Of a stretch of DNA of 64,000 nt, positions 25,319 through 34,586 are shown piece after piece. Position numbers and translations under genes: made by a program. Under the pieces are notes generated by a model. It ran no database searches. It saw only the letters and a list, made by a program, of their open reading frames with translations, and had not been told where the DNA came from. Origin of the DNA: Mesorhizobium sp. Root102 (GTDB taxonomy: Bacteria; Pseudomonadota; Alphaproteobacteria; Rhizobiales; Rhizobiaceae); NCBI RefSeq assembly GCF_001425625.1, contig NZ_LMCP01000044.1:62001-126000 (forward strand), in the 5' to 3' direction. Numbering within the stretch: the first letter of the stretch is position 1; each line of letters starts with the position of its first letter.

Positions 25319-26098
25319 ATGGCGCCTACTGACCTGGACAAGAACGAGCCGCGGGTGGTGCTTTCCGCTCGCGGGTTGCGGCGCGACTTTGCCGGCTTCG
25401 TCGCCGTCAAAAGTGTCGATCTCGATGTCAGCCATGGCAACATCCACGCCCTGATCGGACCCAACGGCGCCGGCAAGACGACCGTCTTCAATCTGCTCAC
25501 CAAGTTCCTGGCGCCGACCAGCGGCAGGATCGAGCTGCTTGGCCACGACATCACCCGAACGTCGCCGGCCAGGGTCGCGCGGATGGGTCTGGTGCGCTCG
25601 TTCCAGATATCGGCGATTTTTCCGCACCTCAGCGTGCTCGACAATGTGCGCGTCGCGCTGCAGCGGCCGAGTGGTCTTGCCGTTCAATTCTGGCGTTCCC
25701 TGGCGGCGCTCGATCGGCTGACGCCGCGCGCCGAGGAACTGCTGCGGTCGGTCGGTCTCGACGATGCCAGGAACAGGCTTGCCGGCGATCTTTCCTATGG
25801 CAGGAAACGCGTGCTCGAGATCGCCACGACCCTGGCGCTCGATCCGAAAGTGCTGCTGCTGGACGAGCCGATGGCCGGCATGGGGCACGAGGATGTGGCC
25901 ACCGTTTCCGACCTCATCCGCTCGGTGGCCAAGGATCGCGCCGTGCTGATGGTCGAGCACAATCTGACGGTCGTGGCCGATCTTTGCGACTGGATAACGG
26001 TCATGCAGCGCGGCGAGGTCCTTGCCGCCGGCGACTACGCCACGGTCAGCCGCGACGAACGCGTGAAGGTCGCCTACATGGGCACCGCCGATGAGTAG
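25319..26098 (+). CDS. livG: Branched-chain-type ABC transporter ATP-binding protein, LivG-like
   Basis: The 259-residue ATPase has Walker A GPNGAGKTTVFN, the Q-loop LVRSFQISAIFPHLSVLDNV, an ABC signature changed to LSYGRKRVLEIATTLAL, Walker B VLLLDEPMAGMGHED and switch VEHNL. LSYGxxR is the usual LivG variant of LSGGQ. It overlaps the LivF-like gene by eight bases. With LivF it powers the LivHM channel. Confidence 0.94.
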   Translation: MAPTDLDKNEPRVVLSARGLRRDFAGFVAVKSVDLDVSHGNIHALIGPNGAGKTTVFNLLTKFLAPTSGRIELLGHDITRTSPARVARMGLVRSFQISAIFPHLSVLDNVRVALQRPSGLAVQFWRSLAALDRLTPRAEELLRSVGLDDARNRLAGDLSYGRKRVLEIATTLALDPKVLLLDEPMAGMGHEDVATVSDLIRSVAKDRAVLMVEHNLTVVADLCDWITVMQRGEVLAAGDYATVSRDERVKVAYMGTADE

Positions 26099-26801
26099 TG
26101 CCGCACCTCTCCTTGCGGTCGGTGGTCTCAACGCCTGGTATGGCGAGAGCCATGCGCTGCACGGCGTCGATCTGGAGGTGTTTGCCGGCGAGACGGTCAC
26201 GCTGCTGGGCCGCAACGGCGTCGGCAAGACCACGACGCTGCGCTCCATCATGGGGCTTATCCGCAAGCGAACCGGCCGGATCGCTTTCGACGGCCAGGAC
26301 CTGATGCGGCTGCCGCTACACCGCACCGCCCATCAAGGCATCGGCTTCGTGCCGGAGGAACGCGGCATCTTCGCGACGCTGACCGTCGACGAGAATCTGG
26401 TGCTGCCACCGGTCGTGGCGGAAGGCGGCATGAGCGTCGAGGAAATATTCGATCTCTTCCCCAATCTGAAGGAGCGGCGCAACAGTCCCGGCACGAGGCT
26501 GTCGGGCGGCGAACAGCAGATGCTGGCGATCGCACGCATGTTGAGAACCGGCGTGAAAATGCTGCTCCTCGACGAGCCGACGGAGGGTCTCGCTCCCGTC
26601 ATCGTGCAGCGCATCGGCGAGTTGCTGGCGACGTTGAAGAAGCGCGGCATGACGATCCTGCTGGTCGAGCAGAATTTCCGCTTCGCCAGTCGTGTCGCCG
26701 ATCGTTTCTATCTGATGGAGCACGGCAAGGTGGTGGCAGGGTTTCCGGTCGGCGAACTGCCGGACCGCATGACGCTGCTGCACGAAGTCCTGGGTGTATG
26801 A
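26091..26801 (+). CDS. livF: Branched-chain-type ABC transporter ATP-binding protein, LivF-like
   Basis: The 236-residue ATPase opens with LLAVGGLNAWYGESHALHGVDLEV, has Walker A GRNGVGKTTTLRSIMG, GFVPEERGIFATLTVDENL, signature LSGGEQQMLAIARML and Walker B MLLLDEPTEGLAPV, all in LivF form. The LPLHRTAHQGIGFVPEERG segment is typical of urea/branched-chain LivF. It overlaps livG at its start and runs almost into the permease gene at its end. Confidence 0.95.
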   Translation: MSSAAPLLAVGGLNAWYGESHALHGVDLEVFAGETVTLLGRNGVGKTTTLRSIMGLIRKRTGRIAFDGQDLMRLPLHRTAHQGIGFVPEERGIFATLTVDENLVLPPVVAEGGMSVEEIFDLFPNLKERRNSPGTRLSGGEQQMLAIARMLRTGVKMLLLDEPTEGLAPVIVQRIGELLATLKKRGMTILLVEQNFRFASRVADRFYLMEHGKVVAGFPVGELPDRMTLLHEVLGV

Positions 26802-26808
26802 TGGCGTC

Positions 26809-27696
26809 ATGACGATGATCTTCGGAATCCCCGTTCAGGCTTTCCTCGGCCAGTTGCTGGTCGGCCTGATCAACGGATCTTTCTACGCCATGCTGAGCCT
26901 GGGCCTGGCCGTCATATTCGGCCTGCTGCGCGTCATCAATTTCGCCCATGGCGCCCAGTATATGCTCGGCGCCTTCGTCGGTTATCTGCTTCTCACATAT
27001 CTCGGCATCGGCTACTGGCCCGCTTTGATCCTCGCGCCGCTGATCGTCGGTGTCTTCGGCATCGTTGTCGAGCGCCTGGCGCTGTCGAGACTGTACGATC
27101 TCGATCCGCTCTACGGCCTGCTCTTCACCTTCGGCCTCGCGCTCGTGCTCGAAGGCATCTTCCGCTATTATTACGGCGTCTCGGGAAACCCTTACGCCGT
27201 GCCGCCGCTGCTTGCCGGCGGCACCAATCTCGGCTTCATGTTTCTGCCCAACTATCGCGGCTGGGTGGTGGTCGCCTCGCTGATCGTCTGCTTCGGGACC
27301 TGGGCGCTGATCGAGAAGACCAGGCTGGGGTCCTATCTGCGCGCGGCAACCGAAAACCCCCATCTCGTACAGGCTTTCGGCGTCAACGTGCCGTTGCTGC
27401 TCACCCTGACCTACGGTCTCGGCTCCGCCCTTGCGGGGCTTGCCGGAATTCTGGCCGCGCCGATCTATCAGGTGAGTCCGCTGATGGGATCGGATCTCAT
27501 CATCGTTGTCTTCGCGGTCGTCGTGGTCGGGGGCATGGGATCGATCCTTGGCGCGATCGTCACCGGCTACACGCTTGGCCTTGCCGAAGGCCTGACCAAG
27601 GTCTTCTACCCCGAGGCTTCCAACCTGGTGGTCTTCGTCATCATGGCCATCGTGCTTTTGGTCCGGCCGGCCGGCCTGTTCGGGAGGGACGCCTGA
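26809..27696 (+). CDS. livH: Branched-chain-type ABC transporter permease, LivH-like
   Basis: This is a 295-residue membrane protein with about eight transmembrane segments; LINGSFYAMLSLGLAVIFGLLRVINFAHGAQYMLGAFVGYLLL is the classic LivH N-terminus, and VVVGGMGSILGAIVTGYTLGLAEGL is the late conserved segment. The start is ambiguous: ATG at 26809 or 26815, or GTG at 26794, which would overlap livF; none has a strong Shine-Dalgarno. Confidence 0.93.
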   Translation: MTMIFGIPVQAFLGQLLVGLINGSFYAMLSLGLAVIFGLLRVINFAHGAQYMLGAFVGYLLLTYLGIGYWPALILAPLIVGVFGIVVERLALSRLYDLDPLYGLLFTFGLALVLEGIFRYYYGVSGNPYAVPPLLAGGTNLGFMFLPNYRGWVVVASLIVCFGTWALIEKTRLGSYLRAATENPHLVQAFGVNVPLLLTLTYGLGSALAGLAGILAAPIYQVSPLMGSDLIIVVFAVVVVGGMGSILGAIVTGYTLGLAEGLTKVFYPEASNLVVFVIMAIVLLVRPAGLFGRDA

Positions 27697-27697
27697 C

Positions 27698-28690
27698 ATG
27701 TCGGAAGGGACATCTGACATGGTCGAACTGACGCTTCGCGAGACGCAAGCCAAGACCTCGGCACGGCTTGAATGGACGCTGGTCGGGCTCGGCATCCTGG
27801 CGCTGCTGGTGGCGCCCTTCCTGGTCTATCCGATCTTCCTGATGAAGATGCTGTGTTTCGCGCTGTTTGCCTGCGCGTTCAATCTTCTGCTTGGCTATAC
27901 TGGGCTATTGTCGTTCGGCCATGCCACCTTCTTTGGCGGCGCCGCCTATTTCACCGCGCATGCCGTCAAGGTCTGGGGCTGGCCGCCGGAAGCCGGCATC
28001 CTGCTCGGAGTGGCGGGTGCGGCCCTGCTCGGCCTTGTCATGGGCTTTTTCGCCATTCGCCGGCAAGGCATCTATTTCGCCATGATCACACTGGCGCTGT
28101 CGCAGATGTTCTTCTTCTTCTGCGTGCAGTCGCCCTTCACCGAAGGCGAGGATGGCATTCAGGGCGTGCCGCGCGGCATGCTGGTTGGCGTCCTCGACCT
28201 GAACCGGTCGCTGAACATGTATTATTTCGTGCTGGCGGTGTTCCTGATCGGCGTCTTCGCCATCTGGCGCATCGTCAATTCGCCGTTCGGCATGATCCTG
28301 CGCTCGATTCGGGAAAACGAGAACCGCGCCATTTCGCTCGGCTATTCCGTCGCCAACTACAAGCTGGGCGCCTTCGTCATGTCGGCGGCGCTGGCCGGGC
28401 TGGCGGGCTCGCTCAAGGCGATCGTGTTCCAGTTCGCCACGCTCACCGACGTCACCTGGCAGATGTCGGGCGAGGTGATCCTGATGACGCTTCTCGGCGG
28501 CATCGGCACCATGGTCGGGCCGATCATCGGCGCCAGCCTGGTCATCGGACTGGAAAACACGCTTGCCACCTCCGGCTTTCCGGTGTCCATCGCCACCGGG
28601 CTGATCTTCATGGTGTGCGTGCTGATCTTCCGGCGCGGCATTGTCGGCGAATTTTATGCACGGCTTCTCAAGCGGGTGGGGAAGGATTGA
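27698..28690 (+). CDS. livM: Branched-chain-type ABC transporter permease, LivM-like
   Basis: The 330-residue permease has the LivM signature CFALFACAFNLLLGYTGLLSFGHATFFGGAAYFTAH, then FGMILRSIRENENRAISLGYSVANYKLGAFVMSAALAGLAGSLKA, and TLLGGIGTMVGPIIGASLVI. A hydrophilic leader of about 20 residues precedes the first helix; an alternative start is the ATG at codon 8. It follows livH after one base and ends the importer unit. The next 168 bases show only weak self-complementary patches. Confidence 0.94.
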   Translation: MSEGTSDMVELTLRETQAKTSARLEWTLVGLGILALLVAPFLVYPIFLMKMLCFALFACAFNLLLGYTGLLSFGHATFFGGAAYFTAHAVKVWGWPPEAGILLGVAGAALLGLVMGFFAIRRQGIYFAMITLALSQMFFFFCVQSPFTEGEDGIQGVPRGMLVGVLDLNRSLNMYYFVLAVFLIGVFAIWRIVNSPFGMILRSIRENENRAISLGYSVANYKLGAFVMSAALAGLAGSLKAIVFQFATLTDVTWQMSGEVILMTLLGGIGTMVGPIIGASLVIGLENTLATSGFPVSIATGLIFMVCVLIFRRGIVGEFYARLLKRVGKD

Positions 28691-28858
28691 GCAGCTCCAG
28701 ATCGACCGGACGCGGTTTGTGCTAAGGAGTCCGAATATTCTGTCCGGATTCTTTAGAAAGCTATAGATCTCGATCAATTAATGCGACTGCTAGAGACTGG
28801 GGGCAATCGCGACGATCACCCTATCTGAACGGGCGAGCACTGCTTTGGGCAAATCGTG

Positions 28859-29917
28859 ATGCGCGCATTCTTTCGATTGGTTGCCGTTGTAATCGCGGTG
28901 TCCGGCGTGACCGGTTGCACCGGTATTTCCTACTACGCGCAATCCGTGAAGGGTCATCTGCAGATCATGACGGCGCGTCAGGATGTCGAGAAACTGATCG
29001 AGGATCCTGCGACGCCGAAAGTATTGCGCGCCCGAATGGCATCGGCGAGCGCCATACGGCAGTTTGCAACAGATGAACTGGCGCTGCCCGACAACAACAG
29101 CTACCGCAGCTATGTCGATATCGGTCGGGATGCGGTGACATGGGCCGTCTTCGCCGCGCCAGAATTCTCGCTGACGCCACGAACATGGTGTTTTCCCGTT
29201 TTCGGCTGCGTGCCCTATCGGGGATATTTCTCCAGGAAGTCTGCGACTGAAACCGCTGTCGAACTACAAAGACAGGGCATGGACGTCTATGTGACGGGCA
29301 TCACTGCATATTCCACGCTTGGCTGGTCAAGTGACCCGCTGCTGAGCACCATGCTCAGCCAGGATGAAACCTATCTTGCAGGGCTGGTTTTCCATGAACT
29401 GGCCCACCAGCGCGTCTACGTGCACGACGATACCGCGTTCAACGAGTCGTTCGCTGTCGCCGTTGAGACGACCGGCGTGAGAAAATGGCTGCGCGCGGCT
29501 GGCGATACCGCCGCATTGCGCCGTTACGAAGCCGCCCGGAGGCGCAAAGCTGAATTTCTGGCGCTGGTGTCGCAGACCCGAGACGAATTAACGCAGGTCT
29601 ACTCCAACTCCGGCACCTCGGAGCAGAAGCTGGCCGCAAAGACGGCTGCGATTGAACGGCTGCGGATGCGCTACCGACACATGCGCGAGAGGCGCTGGGG
29701 CCGATATCGGGGATACGATGCCTGGTTCGCTTCCCCAATCAACAACGCAAAGCTCGCCGCGACTTCGGTTTATAGCGACCGGGTGACCGCGTTTCTCCGC
29801 CTGTTCGACTTGTGTTCGGGCGACTATGTCAGGTTCTATGCGTCGGTTCGACGGATTGGCGCACTGGACAAAGCTCACCGTCCCGAAGCACTTGCGGCGG
29901 CAGATAGCTGTTATTGA
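28859..29917 (+). CDS. Predicted lipoprotein zinc aminopeptidase (COG4324/DUF2265 family)
   Basis: The protein, about 352 residues, has an N-terminal lipoprotein signal with the lipobox-like GVTGC (Cys at residue about 20), then FYAQ-type text YYAQSVKGHLQIMTARQDVEKLI characteristic of the predicted aminopeptidase family. The zinc site is FHELAHQRVYVHDDTAFNESFAVAVE, with His-Glu-x-x-His and a downstream Glu. Members are thought to be outer-membrane-anchored metallopeptidases, but no substrate is established. A GTG one codon earlier is an alternative start. It stands alone, 168 bases after the importer, and converges with a methyltransferase gene. Confidence 0.85.
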   Translation: MRAFFRLVAVVIAVSGVTGCTGISYYAQSVKGHLQIMTARQDVEKLIEDPATPKVLRARMASASAIRQFATDELALPDNNSYRSYVDIGRDAVTWAVFAAPEFSLTPRTWCFPVFGCVPYRGYFSRKSATETAVELQRQGMDVYVTGITAYSTLGWSSDPLLSTMLSQDETYLAGLVFHELAHQRVYVHDDTAFNESFAVAVETTGVRKWLRAAGDTAALRRYEAARRRKAEFLALVSQTRDELTQVYSNSGTSEQKLAAKTAAIERLRMRYRHMRERRWGRYRGYDAWFASPINNAKLAATSVYSDRVTAFLRLFDLCSGDYVRFYASVRRIGALDKAHRPEALAAADSCY

Positions 29918-29973
29918 GCCGGTCAAATGTGAAGGCCGAAGCACCCGCGTCCGAAACCACCATTCAGCCGTGA

Positions 29974-30960
29974 TCACCCCGTGAGGCGCGCACGAAACAA
30001 GGTGCAGCCGTCCGCCAGGCGCGACCTGGAGATATCCCGGAATCCAGCCTCGGTCATCCACGCGCGATACTGACCTTCAGTGTACGATTCGCCGTGGCGA
30101 TAGAGGTTCAGGAAGGTGAGATTCAAAAAGACACCTTCAGGCGGGCCGAGGCGGTCGTCATCGACGACACCCCATCCAGCAATTGCGATCTCGCCTCCTT
30201 GTGTGAGGCAACGCGCCGAGTTCAGGATCGCATTGCGCGCCTGGTCCGGCGGAAGCACTTGGACGACGGCCTTCAGGATAGCCAGATCGTGCCGGCCGGT
30301 CGATGGCGCGACCGTTATGTCCCCCTCTTCGACAACCACGTCGTCGGCACCGTATTCCGACAGGATAGCTGGCGCGACCGCCGCGACCGTTGGCAGTTCC
30401 ATCAACGTGGCCGTCATCCGTGGCCACCGCTCGCGAAGTCCCACGAGTATGGTCCCGGCGCCCCCGCCGATGTCGATCACCGAACCGGTCGCCGAGAGGT
30501 CCATCTCCCGGGCCAGATTCCGGCCGAAAATCACCCCACCCGGTGCGAGCATGCGGCTGAAGGCCGCCGCCGACTCAGGTCCCGCTTCGGAAAAGTCATG
30601 CAGCGCAGCCGGCCGGTTCTGTCGCAGCGACTCCGCGGTCAAAAGGTCAGCTCCCCACAGCTCGCGCAGGAGCGCATGATCGCCGCCGCGATAGCTCGGC
30701 TTCGACGCGTCGAGGAACTCCGACGCTTCGGCTCCGTTGCGAAATTGACCATCCTCGACTTCGAGGAGACCGATGCTGGCGAGTGCGTAGAGGAGCCGCG
30801 ACAGACGATCGGGCTCGACTTGGAGCGCGGCCCCAAGGCTGTCAGCAGTCGCAGCATCGCCACCGAGCCGGGTGAAGATGCCAAGGTCCAACCCGGCGCG
30901 AAGCGCCAAGGCGGGGGGCACCGCTGCGATCAGCTTGTCGATCCGATCAGAATCCACCAT
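29974..30960 (-). CDS. SAM-dependent O-methyltransferase (plant-OMT/CrtF-like)
   Basis: The 328-residue protein has an N-terminal winged-helix dimerisation domain (PPALALRAGLDLGIFTRLG..LQVEPDRLSRLLYALASIGLLE) and a C-terminal Rossmann methyltransferase with motif I SVIDIGGGAGTILVGLRERWP, then LPTVAA and DITVAPSTGRHDLAILKAVVQVLPPDQARNAILNSARCL. This layout is that of hydroxyneurosporene-type and antibiotic O-methyltransferases acting on small hydroxylated substrates. The ATG at 30960 has GGAGGGG upstream; the longer frame is not used. No biosynthetic genes are adjacent, so the substrate is unknown. Confidence 0.88.
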   Translation of the reverse strand: MVDSDRIDKLIAAVPPALALRAGLDLGIFTRLGGDAATADSLGAALQVEPDRLSRLLYALASIGLLEVEDGQFRNGAEASEFLDASKPSYRGGDHALLRELWGADLLTAESLRQNRPAALHDFSEAGPESAAAFSRMLAPGGVIFGRNLAREMDLSATGSVIDIGGGAGTILVGLRERWPRMTATLMELPTVAAVAPAILSEYGADDVVVEEGDITVAPSTGRHDLAILKAVVQVLPPDQARNAILNSARCLTQGGEIAIAGWGVVDDDRLGPPEGVFLNLTFLNLYRHGESYTEGQYRAWMTEAGFRDISRSRLADGCTLFRARLTG

Positions 30961-31175
30961 GTCACGTCCCCTCCGCGATCCAGGACAAGTCATTATTTCG
31001 AGCGACCGACACGATGACGTAACGGATATTCCTGGCAAAGCTGAACGAACGTCGGCTTCTGAGAATGTCTACCGCCGCCTCGAACGTCCGACATGCGGCG
31101 CAGTCCCGACGTTCAGATGGTGACGGACCGGCCGAGAACTCCCAATGGCGCGGTTGAGATTGCCCGCGCGCGGTT

Positions 31176-31409
31176 CTATTGGTCCGAAAACCTCACGCTC
31201 ACGCCGCGCTGCCGAAAATAAGCCTGCATCAACTTGCGTCCCGAGCGGTTGCTCTGCGCCAACTTGGTCGGATCGAACACCGCCTGTTCTATCCCCTCTC
31301 GTGCCAGCGCTGCCTTGAGCGTCGCGATATGTGCGTCGATGTCGGCATTGTCCGCCCGGAGCGAGGTATAGATGCTTTCAGTTGCCTGGGCCACGGTCAG
31401 TTCGCTCAT
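31176..31409 (-). CDS. Small hypothetical protein
   Basis: The 77-residue protein has a good ribosome site (AAAGGACG) before its ATG. Sequence is soluble and helical: SELTVAQATESIYTSLRADNADIDAHIATLKAALAREGIEQAVFDPTKLAQSNRSGRKLMQAYFRQRGVSV. There is no signal peptide or membrane segment. I do not recognise a family. The composition and ribosome site support a real gene. It lies between a methyltransferase and a VOC protein on the same strand. Confidence 0.6.
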   Translation of the reverse strand: MSELTVAQATESIYTSLRADNADIDAHIATLKAALAREGIEQAVFDPTKLAQSNRSGRKLMQAYFRQRGVSVRFSDQ

Positions 31410-31508
31410 TGGTATCGTCCTTTGGTTGGTTGTGCGGCGCTTAGCACAGATTCGCGGCTCCGCCGATACCGTCAGTGCACAGCGCCCGTCGCGAAAGCGA
31501 ACCGTTCC

Positions 31509-31892
31509 TTATGGGGCTTCGTAGAGTTCCAGCGGCAATCCATCTGGGTCTCTGAAAAAGGTAAATCGTTGGTCTGTATATGGGTCGATCCGGATTGGCT
31601 CAACGGCAACGCCTGCGGCTTCCAGGCGTATAATTACGGGATCAAGATTCGCCACGGCAAATGCCAGATGTCTTAGGCCCGTCGCCTCTGGATGGGACGG
31701 CCGCATCGCTGGTGCAGGGAAGGAGAACAATTCCAGTTGGACCGACCCGATTCGCAGATCCGCCTTCCATGACTGCCGCTCCTCCCGATAGACCTCCTGG
31801 ATCAGATCGAGGCCGAGCAGTTCGACGTAGAACCGTCGCGACCGGTCGTAGTCGGTGCAGATGAGCGCGACGTGGTGAATGGCGTTCAGCAT
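31509..31892 (-). CDS. VOC-family (glyoxalase-like) metalloprotein
   Basis: The 127-residue single-module protein has paired beta-alpha-beta-beta-beta units: LNAIHHVALICTDYDRSRRFYVELLGLDLI, LRIGSVQLELFSFP, LRHLAFAVANLDPVIIRLEAAGV and FTFFRDPDGLPLELYEAP. Likely metal ligands are the first His, the central Glu of QLELF, His of LRHLAF and the last Glu of LELYE. It resembles the YaeR/GloA2 group of glyoxalase-I-like proteins. A longer frame open upstream overlaps the PanE-like gene and is not credible. The substrate is unknown. Confidence 0.85.
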   Translation of the reverse strand: MLNAIHHVALICTDYDRSRRFYVELLGLDLIQEVYREERQSWKADLRIGSVQLELFSFPAPAMRPSHPEATGLRHLAFAVANLDPVIIRLEAAGVAVEPIRIDPYTDQRFTFFRDPDGLPLELYEAP

Positions 31893-31969
31893 GCTGCTAA
31901 TTCCAGCCAAGCTGGGATTTGAGGCCAAGGTGCTCATGCCACGGCTCTGATTTACCCCGTTGCTCAACT

Positions 31970-32950
31970 TCACCCATAACACCCGCGTTCCACCGCCAGC
32001 CGTCGCACCAGCGCCAGCACGGCATCGATGGTCGGCGTCGGCTTGTTCGTCAGGCGGCCGAGTTCCTGGACCGCGCTCACCAGCGCGTCGATCTCCATCG
32101 GCCGGCCGCGCTCTAGGTCCTGCAGCATCGAGGTCTTGTGCTCGCCGACATCGCCGGCGCCCTTGATGCGGCGGTCGACGGCTATCGGGAATCGCACGCC
32201 GAGGCTTTCGCCGATCGCCTGCGCCTCCAGCATCATGGTGCGGGCAAGCGTGCGGGTGCCCTCGTCGGCGACGATTCCCGCCAGCGTGCTGCCGGTCAGT
32301 GCAGAGATCGGGTTGAAGGAGAGATTGCCCCACAGTTTTACCCAGATCTCGCTGCGGATGTCGTCGCGCACCGGCACCTGCAAGCCGGCCTTGACCATCT
32401 CCTCGGCCAGAACCGTGACCCGTTCGCTGCGCTCGCCCGAGGGTTCGCCGAGCGAGAAGCGCTTGCCCTCGACATGGCGGATGAGGCCGGGCGCATCGAC
32501 CTCGACGGCGGGATAGACGACCGAGCCGATGACGCGCTCCGGGCCGATCCGCTGCCAGATGGCGCCGCCGGGATCGACCGCGCTCAGCCTTGTGCCTTCG
32601 AGCGGTCCGCCAACGCCATGGAAATACCACCACGGCACGCCGTTCTGCATGGTGACGACTGATGTGTGAGCCCCAAGCAGCGGCGCGATCTGGTCAAGGG
32701 CCGGGGTGAGGGAATGGGCCTTCAGCGCCAGCACGACATAGTCCTGGACGCCAAGCTCCTCGGCCTTTGCAGCGGCCCGGACGGGGACCGAAACTTCCTG
32801 GCCGTCCTCGATCAGGCGCAGGCCATTTGCCCTGATCTGGTCCAGATGCGCGCCGCGCGCGACGATCGAAAGATCGGTCCGCCCAGTGATCGCCAGCTTG
32901 GCGGCGAGATAGCCGCCGATCGCGCCGGCGCCGAAGATGGCGATCTTCAT
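31970..32950 (-). CDS. Ketopantoate reductase family protein (PanE-like)
   Basis: The 326-residue protein has an N-terminal NADP-binding Rossmann fold (MKIAIFGAGAIGGYLAAKLA), VVLALKAHSL, TMQNGVPWW and a C-terminal helical domain with the catalytic Lys region SEIWVKLWGNLSFNPISALTG. Members reduce 2-oxo acids such as ketopantoate; many rhizobial paralogues have other substrates. The gene begins two bases after the end of the CoA-ligase gene; a TTG two codons upstream would give a four-base overlap. Its context beside an acyl-CoA ligase suggests an organic-acid pathway rather than pantothenate synthesis. Confidence 0.88.
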   Translation of the reverse strand: MKIAIFGAGAIGGYLAAKLAITGRTDLSIVARGAHLDQIRANGLRLIEDGQEVSVPVRAAAKAEELGVQDYVVLALKAHSLTPALDQIAPLLGAHTSVVTMQNGVPWWYFHGVGGPLEGTRLSAVDPGGAIWQRIGPERVIGSVVYPAVEVDAPGLIRHVEGKRFSLGEPSGERSERVTVLAEEMVKAGLQVPVRDDIRSEIWVKLWGNLSFNPISALTGSTLAGIVADEGTRTLARTMMLEAQAIGESLGVRFPIAVDRRIKGAGDVGEHKTSMLQDLERGRPMEIDALVSAVQELGRLTNKPTPTIDAVLALVRRLAVERGCYG

Positions 32951-32952
32951 CG

Positions 32953-34479
32953 TCAAAGCCCAAGTTTGGCGGCAAGACCGATGCGTTGCAATTTGCCGGT
33001 CGCGCCCTTGGGGATCTCGTCCAGGATCAGGATCTTGCGCGGCACCTTGAAGTCGGCAAGCCGCGTCGCTGCATAGAGGCGGATGTCGCCCTCGGTGGCG
33101 CTGATGCCTTCGCGCAGCACAACCGCCGCCGCCACCTCCTCGCCAAGCTTGTCATGCGGCATGGCAAAGGTGACGACCTGCGCCACCGCCGGATGATCCA
33201 TCAGCACATCGTCGACCTCGAGCGGCGATATCTTTTCGCCGCCGCGGTTGATGATCTCCTTGAGTCGTCCGGTGACCCTGAGATAGCCGTCCTCGTCCAG
33301 CACGCCCTGGTCGCCGGTGTGGAACCAGCCATGCGCGAAAGCCGTGGCGTTGGCATCCGGGTTCTTCTCGTAGCCCACCGTGACGTTGGGTCCGCGAATG
33401 ACGATCTCGCCGGTCTCGCCGGCTGCGAGCAGCCGCCCGTCGGGCGCCATCACAGCCAAGTCCGGCCCGGCGGAGGCACCGACGCTGCCCGGCTTGCGCT
33501 GACCCGGCGGCAGCCGGTTCGATGCCATCTGGTGCGCCGCCTCGGTCATCCCGTAGGATTCGATCACCGGGCAGCCGAAGGTCGCTTCCAGTTCAGCCAT
33601 CACTTGCGCCGGCAGCGACGCCGAAGACGAGCGGATGAAGCGCAGGCGCGCCGCCGCCAGCGCCTCGGTGTTGCGCGCCGCCCTGGGCAGGATCGCCTGA
33701 TGCATGGTCGGCACCGCGGTGTACCAGCTTGGCCGTGCCTCGCTCAGCCATTGGAAGAAGCGCAGCGCGTTGAAGCCGGGCGTGCAGTAGATGCTGCCGC
33801 CTGATGCCAGCGACGACAGCACGGCCGCGATCAGGCCGTGAATGTGGAACAGCGGCATGATGTTGAGGCAGCGGTCATCGGCCGTCAGGCCGAGCGTCGC
33901 GCCGATATGGGCGGCCGACGCGGCGAGATTGGCATGGCTGAGCGGCACCAGTTTTGGCCGCGATGTCGTGCCGGAGGTGTGCAGCAACAGCGCGATGTCA
34001 CCGTCCCGCGCCATGTCGGGGGCTGCCGGCGCACCGACCGCCGCGCCTTCGATCGTGAAGCTGCCGGCGGGTGTGTCCCGCTGCACGACAAGCCTGAGCA
34101 CGCCGATGCCGAGGCGCTCGGCCACCGTCACCGCTGGTCCGGTCTCGCCCTCCGCGACAAGGATCGCCTTGGCGCCGATGTCGGTCAGGTAGAAATCGAG
34201 CTCGTCGGCCCGGTAGGCGGGATTGAGCGGCGCCGTCGAGGCGGCGGCCGCCACGGCGACAAAAGCGGTGGCCATCTCGGGTCCGTTCGGAAGCACGATC
34301 GCCACCCTGTCGCCCCGACCGATGCCGCGCGCATGCAAAGCGGCAGCCGTGGCGGCGATCAGGCTGCGCAATCCGCCATGGGTGAGCGTCGCCCTGTCGG
34401 GCGCCAGGATGGCAGGCGCGTTGTCGGCGCCGGCGGCGAGACGGCGGGAGAGGTCTGCGTGGGTTTCAGTTTGGGTCAT
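32953..34479 (-). CDS. AMP-dependent acyl-CoA synthetase, oxalyl-CoA synthetase-like
   Basis: The protein of about 508 residues belongs to the ANL superfamily and forms an acyl-adenylate and then a CoA thioester. Motifs: P-loop LLLHTSGTTSRPKLVPLSHANL, MPLFHIHGLIAAVLSSLASGGSIYC, ESYGMTEAAHQMASN, HTGDQGVLDEDGYLRVTGRLKEIINRGGEKISPLEVDD and the catalytic Lys in PKGATGKLQR. The pattern around MPLFHIHGL and TAVPTMHQAIL resembles the Pcs60/AAE3 oxalate-CoA ligases. The start may be ATG 34479 or GTG 34485; neither has a clear ribosome site. It is co-directional with, and two bases from, the PanE-like gene. Confidence 0.88.
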   Translation of the reverse strand: MTQTETHADLSRRLAAGADNAPAILAPDRATLTHGGLRSLIAATAAALHARGIGRGDRVAIVLPNGPEMATAFVAVAAAASTAPLNPAYRADELDFYLTDIGAKAILVAEGETGPAVTVAERLGIGVLRLVVQRDTPAGSFTIEGAAVGAPAAPDMARDGDIALLLHTSGTTSRPKLVPLSHANLAASAAHIGATLGLTADDRCLNIMPLFHIHGLIAAVLSSLASGGSIYCTPGFNALRFFQWLSEARPSWYTAVPTMHQAILPRAARNTEALAAARLRFIRSSSASLPAQVMAELEATFGCPVIESYGMTEAAHQMASNRLPPGQRKPGSVGASAGPDLAVMAPDGRLLAAGETGEIVIRGPNVTVGYEKNPDANATAFAHGWFHTGDQGVLDEDGYLRVTGRLKEIINRGGEKISPLEVDDVLMDHPAVAQVVTFAMPHDKLGEEVAAAVVLREGISATEGDIRLYAATRLADFKVPRKILILDEIPKGATGKLQRIGLAAKLGL

Positions 34480-34586
34480 GGTCACCGGCTATGTTCAAGT
34501 GCAGAAGTCTAGCATGGGGTTTCGGTCCCAAGGTAATCGCTTCAGGCCAATTGTCGACCTTGGCGCCGCCCCTGCGGCCGGTCACC

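Noticed and set aside
31509..32633. 374-codon frame that would fuse a long N-terminus to the VOC protein
   Set aside because: The extra part is antisense-like text within the PanE-like gene region in another frame; the VOC domain is complete from 31892.
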